Assembly (NCBI GenBank): GCA_016704305.1
Contig: JADJAL010000005.1
Span: 1 to 64,000, forward strand
Direction: 5' to 3'
Length of the DNA: 64,000 nt
Source of the DNA: Haliea sp.
GTDB lineage: Bacteria; Pseudomonadota; Gammaproteobacteria; Pseudomonadales; Halieaceae
The notes beneath the pieces are model-generated. The model had not been told where the DNA came from. It ran no database searches and saw nothing but the letters and a program-made list of their open reading frames with translations. Both the position numbers and the translations under genes were made by a program. Positions within the stretch are counted from its first letter, which is position 1. Every line of letters begins with the position of its first letter. Below are positions 1-10,174 of this stretch, one piece after another.

Positions 1-1402
1 GTGCCGCGCGCGGTTGCCGCGCCACCACGGCACAGGTATCGAGCACCTCCTGTACCTGCGCGCCGGGTTGCCAATCTACGGGTATCAGCGGCCGCTTGCT
101 GGCCAACTCGCCAAGCAGGAATGCCTGCCTTTGCTGTTCGTCCCACTGCTGGTAATCACCCAGGTCGAGGAAGCGGGTCAGTTCAGACAGCGCCTCGGTG
201 TGGCGATCCGAGTGCTGGCGGATATCCAGGCGCACCAGGTGCAGGCCGAAGCACTTTATCCGCCGCAGGAAGTCGAGCAACTTGCCCTCGGCAATGCGCA
301 CCATGCCGCACTCGATCAGCGACCGGTAGCACGCATACGCCGGCTGCCACAGCTCGTCTTCACTGGTGATGAGGGTGCCGGGGGGCGGCGCCTTGTGCGC
401 GTTGATCTGCTCGGTCAACGCTTGCAGCGTCAGGCGCAGTTTGTCGCGCAGGGCTCGCAGCACGCCGCGATACGGCTCGCGACGGTTGCTGGTCATTTGC
501 ATCACGGTGTCGTTGCAGGCCGTCATCGACAGCTCTTCCACCAGCGTTTCCACATCGCGCAGGTATAGCGCGGTTGCCTGCCAACGCCCCAGCAGCAACA
601 CTTCTTCTGTCACTGTTGCAGTGACGTTGGGATTGCCGTCGCGGTCCCCGCCCATCCAGGAGGTGAAGCTCACCGGCGCCGCGTCTTCCGGCAGGGGCTT
701 GCCGGTCACTTCCAACTGCGTGTTGTGCAGGCGACGCAGGAATTCCGGGATCGCATCCCACAGCGAATTCTCCACGACTGCAAAACCCCATTTGGCCTCG
801 TCGACCGGCGTGGGTCGCTCGTCGCGAAAATCCTGCGTGTGCCAGATCTGCGCAATCAATTCCCGCAGGCGCCGTTCAATAAGATACAGCTCGCGTTCGG
901 TGAGTCCCTGCAATTCGAGTTGGCCGAGACAGGCATCGATCTCGCCGTGCTTGTGGATCAGCGTGCGCCGGGTGATTTCGGTGGGGTGCGCCGTCAGTAC
1001 CAGCTCGATCCGAAGATTGCGGATCGCCGCACCGATTTCCTCGCCGCTGCGACCGTCGCTGCGCAACAGTTCAAACACGCCCTCCAGCGCCTCGGTGGCG
1101 GAGTACTCCCTGTCCATCTCGCGCGAAATCGCATGGTGCTGGTCGGCAATATTGGCGAGGTTGAGAAACTGGCTGAAGGCCCTGGCGACGGGGAGGAGTT
1201 CGTCCCTGCCCAGAGAGCCGAGCAGCGCCTTGAGTTGGTTTTCGTCATTGCCGTCGCCGGCGCGGGCCGATTTCGACAGCGTCCGTATCCGTTCGATCTG
1301 CTCGAGAAACGCCGGGCCCGAGGCCGCGCTCATGGTGTCTCCGAGAATGCGGCCCAGCATGCTGACGTTGTGCCTCAGGGATGCATACAGTTCGTCGTTC
1401 AT
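1..1402 (-). CDS. ppc: Phosphoenolpyruvate carboxylase, N-terminal part (runs off left edge)
   Basis: The enzyme carboxylates phosphoenolpyruvate to oxaloacetate, an anaplerotic cytoplasmic reaction. About 467 N-terminal residues of a protein usually near 880-900 are present; the rest lies left of the window. The frame opens with ATG at 1402-1400 (MNDELYASLRHNV) and stays open to base 1. The family signature LTAHPTEITRR lies near residue 137 and carries the conserved catalytic histidine. SWMGGDRDGNPNVT follows near residue 250, so both signatures expected in this half are intact. The C-terminal catalytic Arg/His region cannot be inspected. The next gene on the same strand ends 79 bp upstream of the ATG, so ppc may have its own promoter there or be read through from the GST gene. 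Confidence 0.96.
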   Translation of the reverse strand, partial: MNDELYASLRHNVSMLGRILGDTMSAASGPAFLEQIERIRTLSKSARAGDGNDENQLKALLGSLGRDELLPVARAFSQFLNLANIADQHHAISREMDREYSATEALEGVFELLRSDGRSGEEIGAAIRNLRIELVLTAHPTEITRRTLIHKHGEIDACLGQLELQGLTERELYLIERRLRELIAQIWHTQDFRDERPTPVDEAKWGFAVVENSLWDAIPEFLRRLHNTQLEVTGKPLPEDAAPVSFTSWMGGDRDGNPNVTATVTEEVLLLGRWQATALYLRDVETLVEELSMTACNDTVMQMTSNRREPYRGVLRALRDKLRLTLQALTEQINAHKAPPPGTLITSEDELWQPAYACYRSLIECGMVRIAEGKLLDFLRRIKCFGLHLVRLDIRQHSDRHTEALSELTRFLDLGDYQQWDEQQRQAFLLGELASKRPLIPVDWQPGAQVQEVLDTCAVVARQPRAA

Positions 1403-1481
1403 CGCTTCATCCTCACGGCATCAGCCCATTTGGCGGCACACGCCAGCCAGCGCTACCCGGCATCACCCGCAGGTTGGCGTG

Positions 1482-2591
1482 CTAGTCGTAGACATCGATC
1501 ATCTTGGCATCAGCCGTGAACGGCAGGTGGCTGCACAGGCCCACATCGATCGGCAACTGCGCGTGGCGCCACAACGGCTCCCAGCAGTTGTATTGCTCCA
1601 GCAAGTCGCGTGCCGTGCTCTGGTCATCCGGGGGCAGCGCGCGGTAGTGCATGCGCAATTGTTGCAGGCACCAGACACGGTAGTGCGACCAGCGCGCCTT
1701 GCGGTAGCGCACGCCGCCGATGTCCGCATCAAAACGCCTGCGCCCGGCCGCGACTGCGTCGACGTTCGCGCACAGGTAGGGCAGGTAGTGCTCGCCGATG
1801 TCGCGGAGAATCGTGCCCCAGTCGGCCGGAATGCCCTGCAGCAGTGCGCCCGCATCCGTTTGCTGCCCGTAATTCCACAGGCGTGCGATCCATTCCCACA
1901 CGGCGGGTGCGCTTTGCCGCATGATCTGCGCCGGCACGGGATCGAGGCCGAAATGGCGGAAGAACGGACCGGAGAAGCCGATGTCGGCGAGGCTCGGCTT
2001 GTCGCCGAGCAGGAACGGCCGCCGCTGGAAAATCGCCTCCAGGCTGTCGAGTGTGCGGCGGAAGATCGCTTCCACGCCGGGGACCTGGTCGGCGGTAATC
2101 CCGTCGCCCGTGGTATAGCCATTGCGCTGCCGGCGCGTGATCGACCAGCGCTTGAGAAAGACCGGCACCGGAACCTCCGCCGCCAACTCGCGGGCGAGAT
2201 GGCTGCTCGCGTAGCGCGCGCCTTCTGGATAGTGCCAGCGGTAGTGCATCGCAGGGCGCCACAGCCATTCGTCCGCGTAGTCCTCCAGCAACAGGCTGAA
2301 GAAGCGTTGCAGCGGGTCGTGAGGTATCACCGCTTGCGTTGGGAATTCTGTTTCCATCCACTGGATGATCGCGGTGCTGTCCGTCATCCAGCGGCCGTCA
2401 CCGAGCGACAGCGCCGGCATCTGCGTCGAGCCGGTGTGCTGCCTGACGCGCTTGACCGCGTGCGGCCTGCTCAGCGCTTGCAACTGGTAGGGGATGCCCT
2501 TGAGGCGCAAATAATTTTCCAGCTTGCCGGTGAAGTAGGAAATACTCGAACCATAAACGGTGACCGGCAGCAGTGATTGCGGCAGCGGCAT
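1482..2591 (-). CDS. Glutathione S-transferase family protein, long form
   Basis: The 369-residue protein starts with a thioredoxin-like GST N domain (residues about 8-85: VTVYGSSISYFTGKLENYL, then a TQMPALSLGD segment matching the cis-Pro loop). An all-helical C domain follows, with the family signature PFLLGDKPSLADIGFSGPFF near residue 190-215. It is about 150 residues longer than a classical GST because of an extra C-terminal region. No residue allows a substrate to be assigned, so the function is inferred only as glutathione-dependent transfer or peroxidase-type chemistry. Its ATG directly abuts the TGA of the upstream NAD-dependent epimerase gene on the same strand, which indicates translational coupling of the two. 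Confidence 0.85.
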   Translation of the reverse strand: MPLPQSLLPVTVYGSSISYFTGKLENYLRLKGIPYQLQALSRPHAVKRVRQHTGSTQMPALSLGDGRWMTDSTAIIQWMETEFPTQAVIPHDPLQRFFSLLLEDYADEWLWRPAMHYRWHYPEGARYASSHLARELAAEVPVPVFLKRWSITRRQRNGYTTGDGITADQVPGVEAIFRRTLDSLEAIFQRRPFLLGDKPSLADIGFSGPFFRHFGLDPVPAQIMRQSAPAVWEWIARLWNYGQQTDAGALLQGIPADWGTILRDIGEHYLPYLCANVDAVAAGRRRFDADIGGVRYRKARWSHYRVWCLQQLRMHYRALPPDDQSTARDLLEQYNCWEPLWRHAQLPIDVGLCSHLPFTADAKMIDVYD

Positions 2592-3605
2592 TCAGGCATT
2601 CCTCGCATACCAGGCAACCGCATCCCTGACCGTTTCGCTAACAGGCCGGGGATTCCAGTGCAGTTCCCGACGCGCCTTGCTGTTATCCATTGCCTGGAAC
2701 ACCCTGGAAAGATACACCGCGTCCGTGCGCAGCAGATAGTCCTTCTTGCCCAGCAGCCTGAATAGACGCTCGAAGATCCACGCCATCGCGTAGGCCACCG
2801 GCAGCGGTATCAGCCGTGGCGGTTTGTTGCCGCGCTCGGCGACCGCCATGCCGTACAAGTCGCGGTTGCGGATGAATTCATTGGCGATGATATAGCGCTC
2901 GCCCACGCGCCCATGGGTTTCCGCAAGCAGCGCCGCCTGCGCGACATCGCGAATATCGACGACCGGTGAGCCGGTATCCACGGTTGCCGTGGCCTCGCCG
3001 TTGGCGATTTTCCACAACATGCCGCCGTGCGGCGTGGGCTGGTAATCCTCCGGGCCATAGGTATTGGCGACACACAGCGCGACGCCGGGCAGGCCCTTGT
3101 CGCGACAGTACGCCAGGAACGTGTTTTCCGCGTCCAGTCGCGCAAGGATGTACGGCGGCGCCTTGTCCAGCCAGTTGAATGGCGTCTCTTCGGTGACCGG
3201 GCCATCGGGATTGATGCCCAGCGTGCCCATCGTGCTGGTGAAAATAAAGCGCTCGATGCCGCAATCCAGTGCGACGTCCATCGCATTGCGCAGACCCTCC
3301 ACGTTGTTGCGAAACAGCGGCGTGGTATCAGTCAGCCAGAAGCGCGCATCGACCACGCTGTAGAACACGCTGCCGCAGCCCGCCATCGCCGTGCGCAGCG
3401 ACGCCGGGTCCAGCACGTCGCCGTGGTAAATCTCCACCGGAAGTCCTCGCATCGCGCGGGTGTCGCTGGTGGGACGCAACAACACGCGCACCTTGCGGCC
3501 TTCATTCGCCAGCAGTCGCGCGGTGTGGCTACCGACGAATCCGCTTGCGCCCGCGACGAGTACCGGCTTTTCTGTGGTGTGTTCTGCCATCGTGTGACTA
3601 TCCAT
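2592..3605 (-). CDS. NAD-dependent epimerase/dehydratase family (extended SDR)
   Basis: This is an extended short-chain dehydrogenase with an N-terminal Rossmann nucleotide-binding motif (VAGASGFVGSHTARLL, from about residue 17). STMGTLGIN supplies the Ser/Thr strand. The usual YxxxK is replaced by a region reading PYILARLDAE, so the catalytic Tyr-Lys pair is not obvious, which is common in atypical extended SDRs related to dihydroflavonol reductase or HpnA. At 337 residues the length is normal. ATG 3605 gives the longest frame, and ATG 3590 (MAEHTTEKP) is an alternative that removes five residues. The stop codon touches the start of the downstream GST gene, so they are probably one operon. 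The substrate is unknown. Confidence 0.85.
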   Translation of the reverse strand: MDSHTMAEHTTEKPVLVAGASGFVGSHTARLLANEGRKVRVLLRPTSDTRAMRGLPVEIYHGDVLDPASLRTAMAGCGSVFYSVVDARFWLTDTTPLFRNNVEGLRNAMDVALDCGIERFIFTSTMGTLGINPDGPVTEETPFNWLDKAPPYILARLDAENTFLAYCRDKGLPGVALCVANTYGPEDYQPTPHGGMLWKIANGEATATVDTGSPVVDIRDVAQAALLAETHGRVGERYIIANEFIRNRDLYGMAVAERGNKPPRLIPLPVAYAMAWIFERLFRLLGKKDYLLRTDAVYLSRVFQAMDNSKARRELHWNPRPVSETVRDAVAWYARNA

Positions 3606-3810
3606 TCGCGGGTGAAACGCAACGCGTCACGTTACCATGAAATTGCAGTGCGCTCAGCCAACGCCGCATTCTGCTCTACGCACTGAACTAAAAATACAAG
3701 CACTAATGCAAGCGCTACACGTGAGCATCACCCCGCGATAGCCTATAATCCCCGGCCTCGCGACTTTGCAGCGTCGCACTCACACAAACCTGAAAATTCG
3801 GAACTACGCC
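3606..3810. promoter_or_regulatory. Divergent intergenic region with a TATAAT -10-like hexamer
   Basis: This 205-bp spacer separates the leftward epimerase-GST pair from the rightward SDR gene, so it must hold both promoters. A perfect TATAAT lies at 3744-3749 on the + strand, about 60 bp before the SDR start codon. No good TTGACA-like -35 is seen 16-18 bp upstream, so only the -10 element is supported. The promoter of the leftward operon was not recognised. Confidence 0.35.
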
Positions 3811-4710
3811 ATGTCCAAAAAAACCGCCGTCGTCACCGGCGCCAATGCCGGTCTCGGCTTCGCGATAAGCGCAGCGCTGTTGCAAAAGGACTATCGCGTC
3901 GTGATGGCCTGTCGCAATGCCAGCAAGGCCGACGCCGCGCGCAAGAGATTGCTGGATCAAGTGCCCGGTGCCGATGTCAGCGTCCTGCCGCTGGATGTCT
4001 CCGAGCTCGATTCAGTCGCGGCGTTCGCCGAACAGTTTGCACAGCAGTTTGGCGAGCTGGAACTGCTGATCAACAACGCCGGGATCGTGGCACAGCCCTT
4101 CACCCGCAATGACGCCGGCCACGAGCTGCAGATGGCCACCAACTACCTCGGCAATTTTGCGCTGGTCGGCAGGCTGCTGCCCTTGTTCAGCGCGCAGCGA
4201 CCGGGTCGCATTGTCAACGTTGGCAGCTTGGCGCACCGTTTTGGCAAATTGCCGCTGGACGACATGAACTGGGACAAGGGCGACTTCAGGCCGATGAAGG
4301 GCTACGCCCGAAGCAAGGTGGCGTTGCTGACGTTTACCCAGGAGCTGAATCGCCGACTCGCGGGCCGCAATATAATCGCGCTGGCGGCGCACCCCGGATT
4401 TGCCGCCACGGACATCACCGCCGGCAATCCAGCGATGCAACCGAAGAATGCGCTGCAGCGCTGGATCCGCGGCAAAGTAGAGCCGTTGATCCCTACGCCG
4501 ACCGAAGCCGCGCGACCCATACTGCACGCCGCGCTGGCCGAGGGCGTGCGTGGCGGCGACTACTATGGGCCGGGCGGCCTGTTCGAAATCGCGGGCAAAC
4601 CCGCCACCGCCAAACTCAACCCGAGAACGAAAAACACCGCGCACGCGCAGCGACTATGGTCGCTCACCGAGGAGATGACCGGAGTCCGCTATCTGGACGT
4701 GCGCGCGTAA
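3811..4710 (+). CDS. Short-chain dehydrogenase/reductase (retinol-dehydrogenase-like)
   Basis: This classical SDR of 299 residues has the cofactor motif TGANAGLGFAI near residue 8, NNAG near residue 85, a catalytic Ser in the NVGSLAH segment and YARSK as the YxxxK pair. The arrangement (long loop after NVGS, insertion before the YxxxK, C-terminal extension with PTPTEAARPI) resembles retinol dehydrogenase/protochlorophyllide-reductase-like bacterial SDRs that reduce hydrophobic substrates. I chose ATG 3811 (MSKKTAVVTG), although the frame opens 45 bp earlier, because the Rossmann fold starts immediately after it. The gene stands alone and converges with the MFS gene downstream. The substrate is unknown. 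Confidence 0.88.
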   Translation: MSKKTAVVTGANAGLGFAISAALLQKDYRVVMACRNASKADAARKRLLDQVPGADVSVLPLDVSELDSVAAFAEQFAQQFGELELLINNAGIVAQPFTRNDAGHELQMATNYLGNFALVGRLLPLFSAQRPGRIVNVGSLAHRFGKLPLDDMNWDKGDFRPMKGYARSKVALLTFTQELNRRLAGRNIIALAAHPGFAATDITAGNPAMQPKNALQRWIRGKVEPLIPTPTEAARPILHAALAEGVRGGDYYGPGGLFEIAGKPATAKLNPRTKNTAHAQRLWSLTEEMTGVRYLDVRA

Positions 4711-4753
4711 GGCGCTGCCGCCGCAGGCGAAGACTCCGCAACCGCACGCGCGT

Positions 4754-6115
4754 CTACAGTTCGCGTTCCGCCTCGGCCATCGCGCGGCGCATCGCATCGA
4801 ATCCGCCCGCCAGTACCACCGCGCCTAACGGGCAGGACACGCCGATCAGGCAGGCGATGCCCAGTCCGATGGCGGACTCGCTGTGGAAGACATGGTCGGA
4901 CAGGAACGGAATGATCACCGTCCCGATCGAAGAGCCGAGCAGCGCGGCTATCGTGGTGAACACGGTGACGCCGGTCCCGCGCAACTGATTCGGCGTGACC
5001 AGGTTGAGCGCCGTCATCGCGCAGGCGGGCATGGACGTGGCCAGCGTCACGAACAGTCCGATACCGCCGAGGAAGACCCACGGGTTGTCGCTCATCGCGC
5101 CAATGATGCCGAACGGTGTCCCCAGCAGCAGGCAGCCGGCATACCAGCGCAATTGCGCATCGCGATAGCCGCGCCGGTACATCGCATCCACCACCCAGCC
5201 GGTGATCAGCTTGCCGGCGATACCGGCCGTCATCAGCGTGATGCCAAGGATCAGGCCGATGCGTCCCTCGCTCCAGCCGAACGAGCGCATCATGTGCACC
5301 GGGTACCAGCCGACGCCGCCGGTCAAGCCCGCCGTCGCCAACGTGAAGCCGAGGTAGTGGCAGAAGAAGAAGCGCGGCCGTGAGCGGATAAAGCGAAACA
5401 GATCCATATAGGCACTGCGCCACGACCGTCCCGTTGGCGGGGCCTGGCGCACCCCGCGACGCGGAGGCTCCGGGATGGTGAACACCGAAAACGCGAGCAG
5501 CAGTCCCGGCAGGCCGACCATCAGGAACACCACCTGCCAGGTCCGCACCTGGCCGACAACCGGCAGCACCACATCGCCCAGGGTGCTCGCGTAATACACG
5601 ATCGCCCCGCCGACCATCAGCGCGGTGCCGCTGCCCACGGTCGCGCCAATCGAATACACGGCCATTGCCGAGGTCAGTTTCTCGCGCGGGAACAGGTCCG
5701 AAATCATCGACGTCGCACAGGGGCTCAAGGCCGCCTCGCCCGCCCCGAGTCCGGCGCGCCCTACAAGCAGGTGCAGGAACGATTGCGCAAAACCGCACAG
5801 CGCGGTCGCGAGCGACCAGATCGACATGCCGATAAAAATCAGGCGACGGCGATCGACGCGATCAGCGAGCGCGCCGAACATGAAGCCGAACAGCGTAAAG
5901 GACAGCAGGAACGCCAGGCCCTGCAACATGCCGAACTGTACATCGGTCAGCCCGAGGTCCTGTTTGATCGGATCGACCAGCAGCGAAATGATGAAGCGAT
6001 CCAGCACCGACAACCAGTACAGCAGGGCCAGCAGGATTGTGGCATACCAGCCCACGGCGGGCGCGGGATAGGGTTCGCCCTGTGTGTATTCACTGGCAGT
6101 CTGCACGGATATCAC
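4754..6115 (-). CDS. MFS transporter (spinster-like)
   Basis: The 453-residue inner-membrane protein has about twelve hydrophobic segments. The MFS motif A (GALADRVDRRRL) sits between segments 2 and 3, near residue 83, and a proline/glycine-rich segment 4-5 region includes GAGEAALSP. This layout matches spinster-like MFS proteins, which in marine gammaproteobacteria often accompany lipid, steroid or aromatic catabolism genes. The transported compound cannot be read from the sequence. The gene is followed 21 bp downstream by the stop codon of the MscK-like channel, on the same strand, so it lies downstream of that gene's promoter and might share transcripts with it... more exactly, the channel gene ends at 6137 and this gene starts at 6115. 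Confidence 0.9.
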   Translation of the reverse strand: MISVQTASEYTQGEPYPAPAVGWYATILLALLYWLSVLDRFIISLLVDPIKQDLGLTDVQFGMLQGLAFLLSFTLFGFMFGALADRVDRRRLIFIGMSIWSLATALCGFAQSFLHLLVGRAGLGAGEAALSPCATSMISDLFPREKLTSAMAVYSIGATVGSGTALMVGGAIVYYASTLGDVVLPVVGQVRTWQVVFLMVGLPGLLLAFSVFTIPEPPRRGVRQAPPTGRSWRSAYMDLFRFIRSRPRFFFCHYLGFTLATAGLTGGVGWYPVHMMRSFGWSEGRIGLILGITLMTAGIAGKLITGWVVDAMYRRGYRDAQLRWYAGCLLLGTPFGIIGAMSDNPWVFLGGIGLFVTLATSMPACAMTALNLVTPNQLRGTGVTVFTTIAALLGSSIGTVIIPFLSDHVFHSESAIGLGIACLIGVSCPLGAVVLAGGFDAMRRAMAEAEREL

Positions 6116-6136
6116 CTGGTGACGGTGGGCGTGTAT

Positions 6137-9100
6137 TTATTCGCTACCGGCCTCTGGCGGCGGCGTTGAGGGCATGTCGCGCACGTGCAGATCCATCTGC
6201 GGGAACGCTATCTCCACGCCGTGCTCGGCGAACAGTTCGTTGATGCGCGTGTTCAGTCCGTTCTGCGCTTCCAGGCGGTCGTTTAGCGAGGAGACAAACA
6301 CGCGGAGTTCGAAATCCAGCGAACTCGCCCCGAACGCCAGGAACCAACTGGTGGGGACCGGTTCTTTCAATACGTGCGGGTCTTCGTCGGCAGCCTGCAA
6401 CAGCAGCTTGCGCGTGAGCGTCGGGTCCGTCCCGTAGGCGACGCCCACCTTCAGGATCACCCGGGTGGTGGTGTCGCTAAGGCCCCAGTTGGTGAGGTGG
6501 CCGGTGATGAACGTTTTGTTCGGCATCACGATTTCCTTGTTGTCGAAATCGAGGATAGTAGTCGCGCGCGTGCGAATGCGCGTGACACGTCCGCTCATGT
6601 CGCCCACGGTAATCACGTCGCCGACGCGAAACGGCCGCTCGAACAACAGAATGATGCCGGAGACAAAATTGGCGAAGATCTCCTGCAAGCCAAATCCAAG
6701 GCCGACCGTCAACGCCGCCGCCATCCACTGCAATTGCGACCAGCGCATGCCGAATAGACTCAAGCCGATCAGCGTGCCGCCGATCACGATGGTGTAGCGC
6801 AGTAAACTGGTGATCATGTAACGCGACGCGGCGTCAACACCGGCGCGCGACAGCAGGCTGATCTCCACCAGCCCCGGCAGATTGCGCGAACCGATCACCG
6901 TGAGTACCAGCGCAAAAACACCCAGCAGCGCCGCAGCAAGCGTGACAGGAAGTTTGACCGGCGCCCCGTCGGTTCCGATATCATTGAAGTGCCACAGTGC
7001 ATATTCGTCGAGTCGATAGATGGCCGGGAGCACATCCACCCATACCCACCACAGTCCCAGCGCGAGCAAGCTCAAGCGCAATGCACGCAACAGGCTGGCT
7101 GTCTGCGCGTCTACTTCCTGTATGGTGATCTCGTTGTCGGTTACCACTCCACCTTCCGCGGTGTTCGCTACAGGCTCGTCCCCCGCCAGTTGACTGACCT
7201 CCAGCTGGCGCAGCGCGAGTTTGAGTTTTCCCACGAGAAACCAGCGCTCCAGCATGCCCAGAGCCAGCGTCACGGCGACAACCAGGCTGATGCTGTGGAG
7301 CAGCGACTTCAGCAGTACGCCAGAGGAATAGATATAGCCTGCCAGCGCCAGGGCGGCATACGTCAGTATCAGCAGCGGCAACAGGCCGCGCAACAGTCGG
7401 CGCACAGCCGAAGGCTGCGCGCCATCCGCCCAGACCCGGCCGGCTTTGAGCAGGTGCCAGAACGCCCAGGCGAGCGCGACCGCACCTGACGACGACGGCC
7501 AGGCGCGCCTGCACGTCGATGGCGATATCCGAGCGGCGGACAAACGCGAGCGTGGTGATGTAGTACATCGGCAGCACGATGGCGGCGGTGATGGGCAGCA
7601 GGCGCTGCAGTGTCTGCCGGCGTTTCTGTTGCCAGCCGAAGTGCGCGTCGGCAAGGCCGTCCTCGATCAGTGCCCAGCGCAGGATTTGCACAGCCAGCAA
7701 GGGCGTTACCAACGCGATGCAGGCGATACCCAGGGAATCGCTGAAGCGACCGGGCGTGCCCAATTGCTGCAACAGCAGGCCCGCAATCCCCAACCGCACG
7801 GGTGCCGGTAGTGCGCCGATCACGGTCCACAGCAGTGCAATGCCAGTGGCGCGATAGGAGTGGATGCGCGGCCGGTCGCCCGGATTCGCCTGGGCCTGAA
7901 TGCGCCCGCGCGCCTGAAGGCTCAGCGCCAGCACCGCCAGCATAACCAGCAGGCTCAATATCCACAGCGGCGGGCGTTCCGCGATGCTGCCGGAGTCGAT
8001 CTGTTCGTCATCATCGCCGGCTTCGCTGGCTTCCTGCAGAGTGCGCAGCGCCTCTGGCATGTCCGACAATTGCTGCTGTTGATCGTTCAGGCTGACCTGG
8101 CGCAGGCGCAAGTCCGCTAATGTCGTGCTGATCTCTTCGAGTTGCTGGCGCAGGCGAGCCGGAGGCTCCAGTCGTCGTCTCTCCGTCCACATCCACTGGC
8201 CGACGTGTTCGTTGGTGCTGCCCAGCTCAAGGCGTGCGCGACTGTCGCGCAATGCCCGCGTGACGTAATCGCGTTCTGCTTCCAGGTAGATGAGTCTCTC
8301 GCGGTCGCGCGACAACTCCTCGTGGTTTGCCGCCAGTTGATTGCCAAGAGCGCTATTTTCCGCAGCCGCAAGCAGTACCACGCGGGCGCTGCCGGCCAGC
8401 GCCTTTTCCGTTTCCGCCAGCCGCTCCAGGCGGGTCTGCAGTTCCGTGCGCCACAGATTGGCAATTCGCTCCTGCAGGATTTCTATACGGCGTTGATCGA
8501 GGCTCAGGCGCTGCCGCAATTCGCGCAGCGTCAGCTCCAACTGCCGTTGGCGCAGCGCCGCACTGTCCTGCTCGATTACTCGCAGGTCCAGTTCCGCCTT
8601 GGCGCGGCGCAACTCGCCGGTACTGCGCAACTGCCGCGCCTGTAACAACACGCCGCCTTCCGCGTCCGCGCCAGCGACCGGCGGCGCGGACAAGTCTTCG
8701 ACCTGCCGCCGCAACGCGGCGATATCGCTCGCCGCTTTGAGCGGCCTGGTCAGGGAGACAGTGAGTTCAATTTCCTCGGCGTTGATCTGGGCTTGCAGCT
8801 CCGTGACAATGCGTCGTTGTTGTTCCAATAGCCGTTCCAGCGTCTCGCCGTCTGCGTCAGCCGGCAGGCGTTGCGTCCAGGTCTTCAAGGCTGCTTCGCG
8901 GTCGAGTTCCAGCGCCTTCTGCAACTGCTCGATGCGCTTGGGCAGTTCGGCGCTTTCCGCCCGCAACTCCTCCACCCGCTTGCCCAGTGACACGGCCTCG
9001 CGATCGGCGGCATCGGCCGCATCCAGGATGTCGGTTACCGCCTGCCGCGCGGCTTCGTCCAGTTCCGATTTCGCTACTTCTGACCGCACCAGGTCGGACT

Positions 9101-9224
9101 CCACCGATGCCCGGGACAGCGTCGCCGTCCACGGACCAGCGCCCAGCAGCAGGGCCAGTGCTACGCAGGCAATGCTCCATCGACTTTTATGGCTGTACAG
9201 GCTGGAAGACGAAGTGATCGGCAC
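6137..9224 (-). pseudogene. mscK: MscK/KefA-type mechanosensitive channel, split by one frameshift
   Basis: Two overlapping frames together encode a roughly 1,028-residue MscK-like channel, close to the roughly 1,100 of KefA. The upstream part (from ATG 9224) has a signal-like hydrophobic N-terminus, then about 400 residues of heptad-rich periplasmic coiled coil, then membrane helices starting near PPLWILSLLVML. The downstream part continues the helices and ends with the conserved MscS pore and beta domain (GLGFGLQEIFANFVSG, RPFRVGDVITVGD). The frames meet at a GTCGTCGTC run around 7485-7500: frame one reads RLAVVV and then degenerates, while frame two continues SSGAVALAWAFW. A one-base correction restores the whole protein. 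It would act as an osmotic safety valve in the inner membrane. Whether the break is mutation or sequence error is undecided. Confidence 0.85.
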
Positions 9225-9634
9225 GATTCATTCTCAATTCATGAAGTAGATAATTGCGGCACGCCGACGGTGTGTCCTCACTGGGTCACCGCCTGGCGCG
9301 GAAACCCATGGAGTATACGCACTCCCGGGGCAGAAGCGGCGGTCAAACCGGATTGTACTTGCGAGCCATAGAGGCAACAACGCAAAACCCCGTCAGTACG
9401 CGCGATCACAAGAATAGCGCGCCTGGTCGTGGCGGAACGGTCAGGGGAACTGCCGTAACCGGGTCGCAGTGGGAAATGCAGACGCGGTGAAACGCGAAGT
9501 CAGAAACCGTGACGCAGTTCACGTAAAATAGTATATGAATATGTATTTTTGAATTTAACATTCCATATAGTTATGTAATGCTTCATTAAAGTGCATCTCC
9601 TGCGCGACGGTGCTCACAAATCGAGAGATTGGTT
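9225..9634. other. Intergenic region, AT-rich 3' half
   Basis: This 410-bp spacer lies between the leftward MscK-like gene and the rightward PEP-CTERM gene, so both promoters should be here. Bases about 9525-9600 are markedly AT-rich (tracts such as TATATGAATATGTATTTTT), as expected of a promoter region for the PEP-CTERM gene, but I could not fix a convincing -35/-10 pair. Short open frames in the GC-rich first half have no recognisable content. Confidence 0.4.
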
Positions 9635-10171
9635 ATGAAAAAATACCTGGGGCTCCTCACGGTACTGGTTACAACACTCTTTATTCACGCCGCCCATGCC
9701 GGCCCCATTTTTGTTGGCTCATGGGATGTCTACGATGCCAATGCACCGGATTGGTTTGGATACGAACCCGACGGGCCGCTGGCATATACCGCGCAAGAAG
9801 CCGCGGCACTCTTGTTTGGCGGTAATCCGGGGGATTATTCAATCTCTACCATTGATGACCAGATCGCCAATATCAACAATATGGCCTGGTACGACGTGAT
9901 CGGCTACGGCGGCGATATCCTTGCGGAGGATTATTCCAACAAGTATCTCGGACAGTTCTACGGTCCAACCGCTGGCTTTGATTTTGGCAACCCCAACAAT
10001 CCAGCCTCCGCCTATATTCGGGACAATCTGTATGAAGGGACCGCAATAAACTTCGCTTTCCTGAAGGACACTTCGGTGGTTCCCGAGCCGGCTGTACTTG
10101 CATTGTTGGCGCCTGGCCTGCTCGGTATCGCCGCAATGCGTCGGCGTCGTGGGAAAGCGGCCACCGCCTGA
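9635..10171 (+). CDS. PEP-CTERM sorting domain protein
   Basis: The 178-residue exported protein has a Sec signal peptide (MKKYLGLLTVLVTTLFIHAA, cleavage expected after AHA). The middle is acidic and rich in Tyr, Asp and Gly, with no domain I recognise. It ends in a PEP-CTERM sorting signal: VPEP near residue 152, a hydrophobic helix and a terminal RRRR cluster. In this family the tail is processed by an exosortase and the protein goes to the cell surface or extracellular matrix, commonly alongside exopolysaccharide. No exosortase gene lies in the window. I prefer ATG 9635, preceded by GAGAG, to a TTG two codons earlier. The gene converges with the usp gene, leaving a 3-bp gap. Confidence 0.88.
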   Translation: MKKYLGLLTVLVTTLFIHAAHAGPIFVGSWDVYDANAPDWFGYEPDGPLAYTAQEAAALLFGGNPGDYSISTIDDQIANINNMAWYDVIGYGGDILAEDYSNKYLGQFYGPTAGFDFGNPNNPASAYIRDNLYEGTAINFAFLKDTSVVPEPAVLALLAPGLLGIAAMRRRRGKAATA

Positions 10172-10174
10172 GCC

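Noticed and set aside
366..2576. Long open frame (736 codons) on the + strand opposite ppc and the GST gene
   Set aside because: It is antisense to two clearly conserved genes, is rich in Arg/Ser/Ala as expected for a GC-rich shadow frame, and has no domain features.
9225..9634. tRNA or small RNA gene in the spacer before the PEP-CTERM gene
   Set aside because: No cloverleaf, no conserved T-loop sequence and no hairpin followed by a T-run were found.
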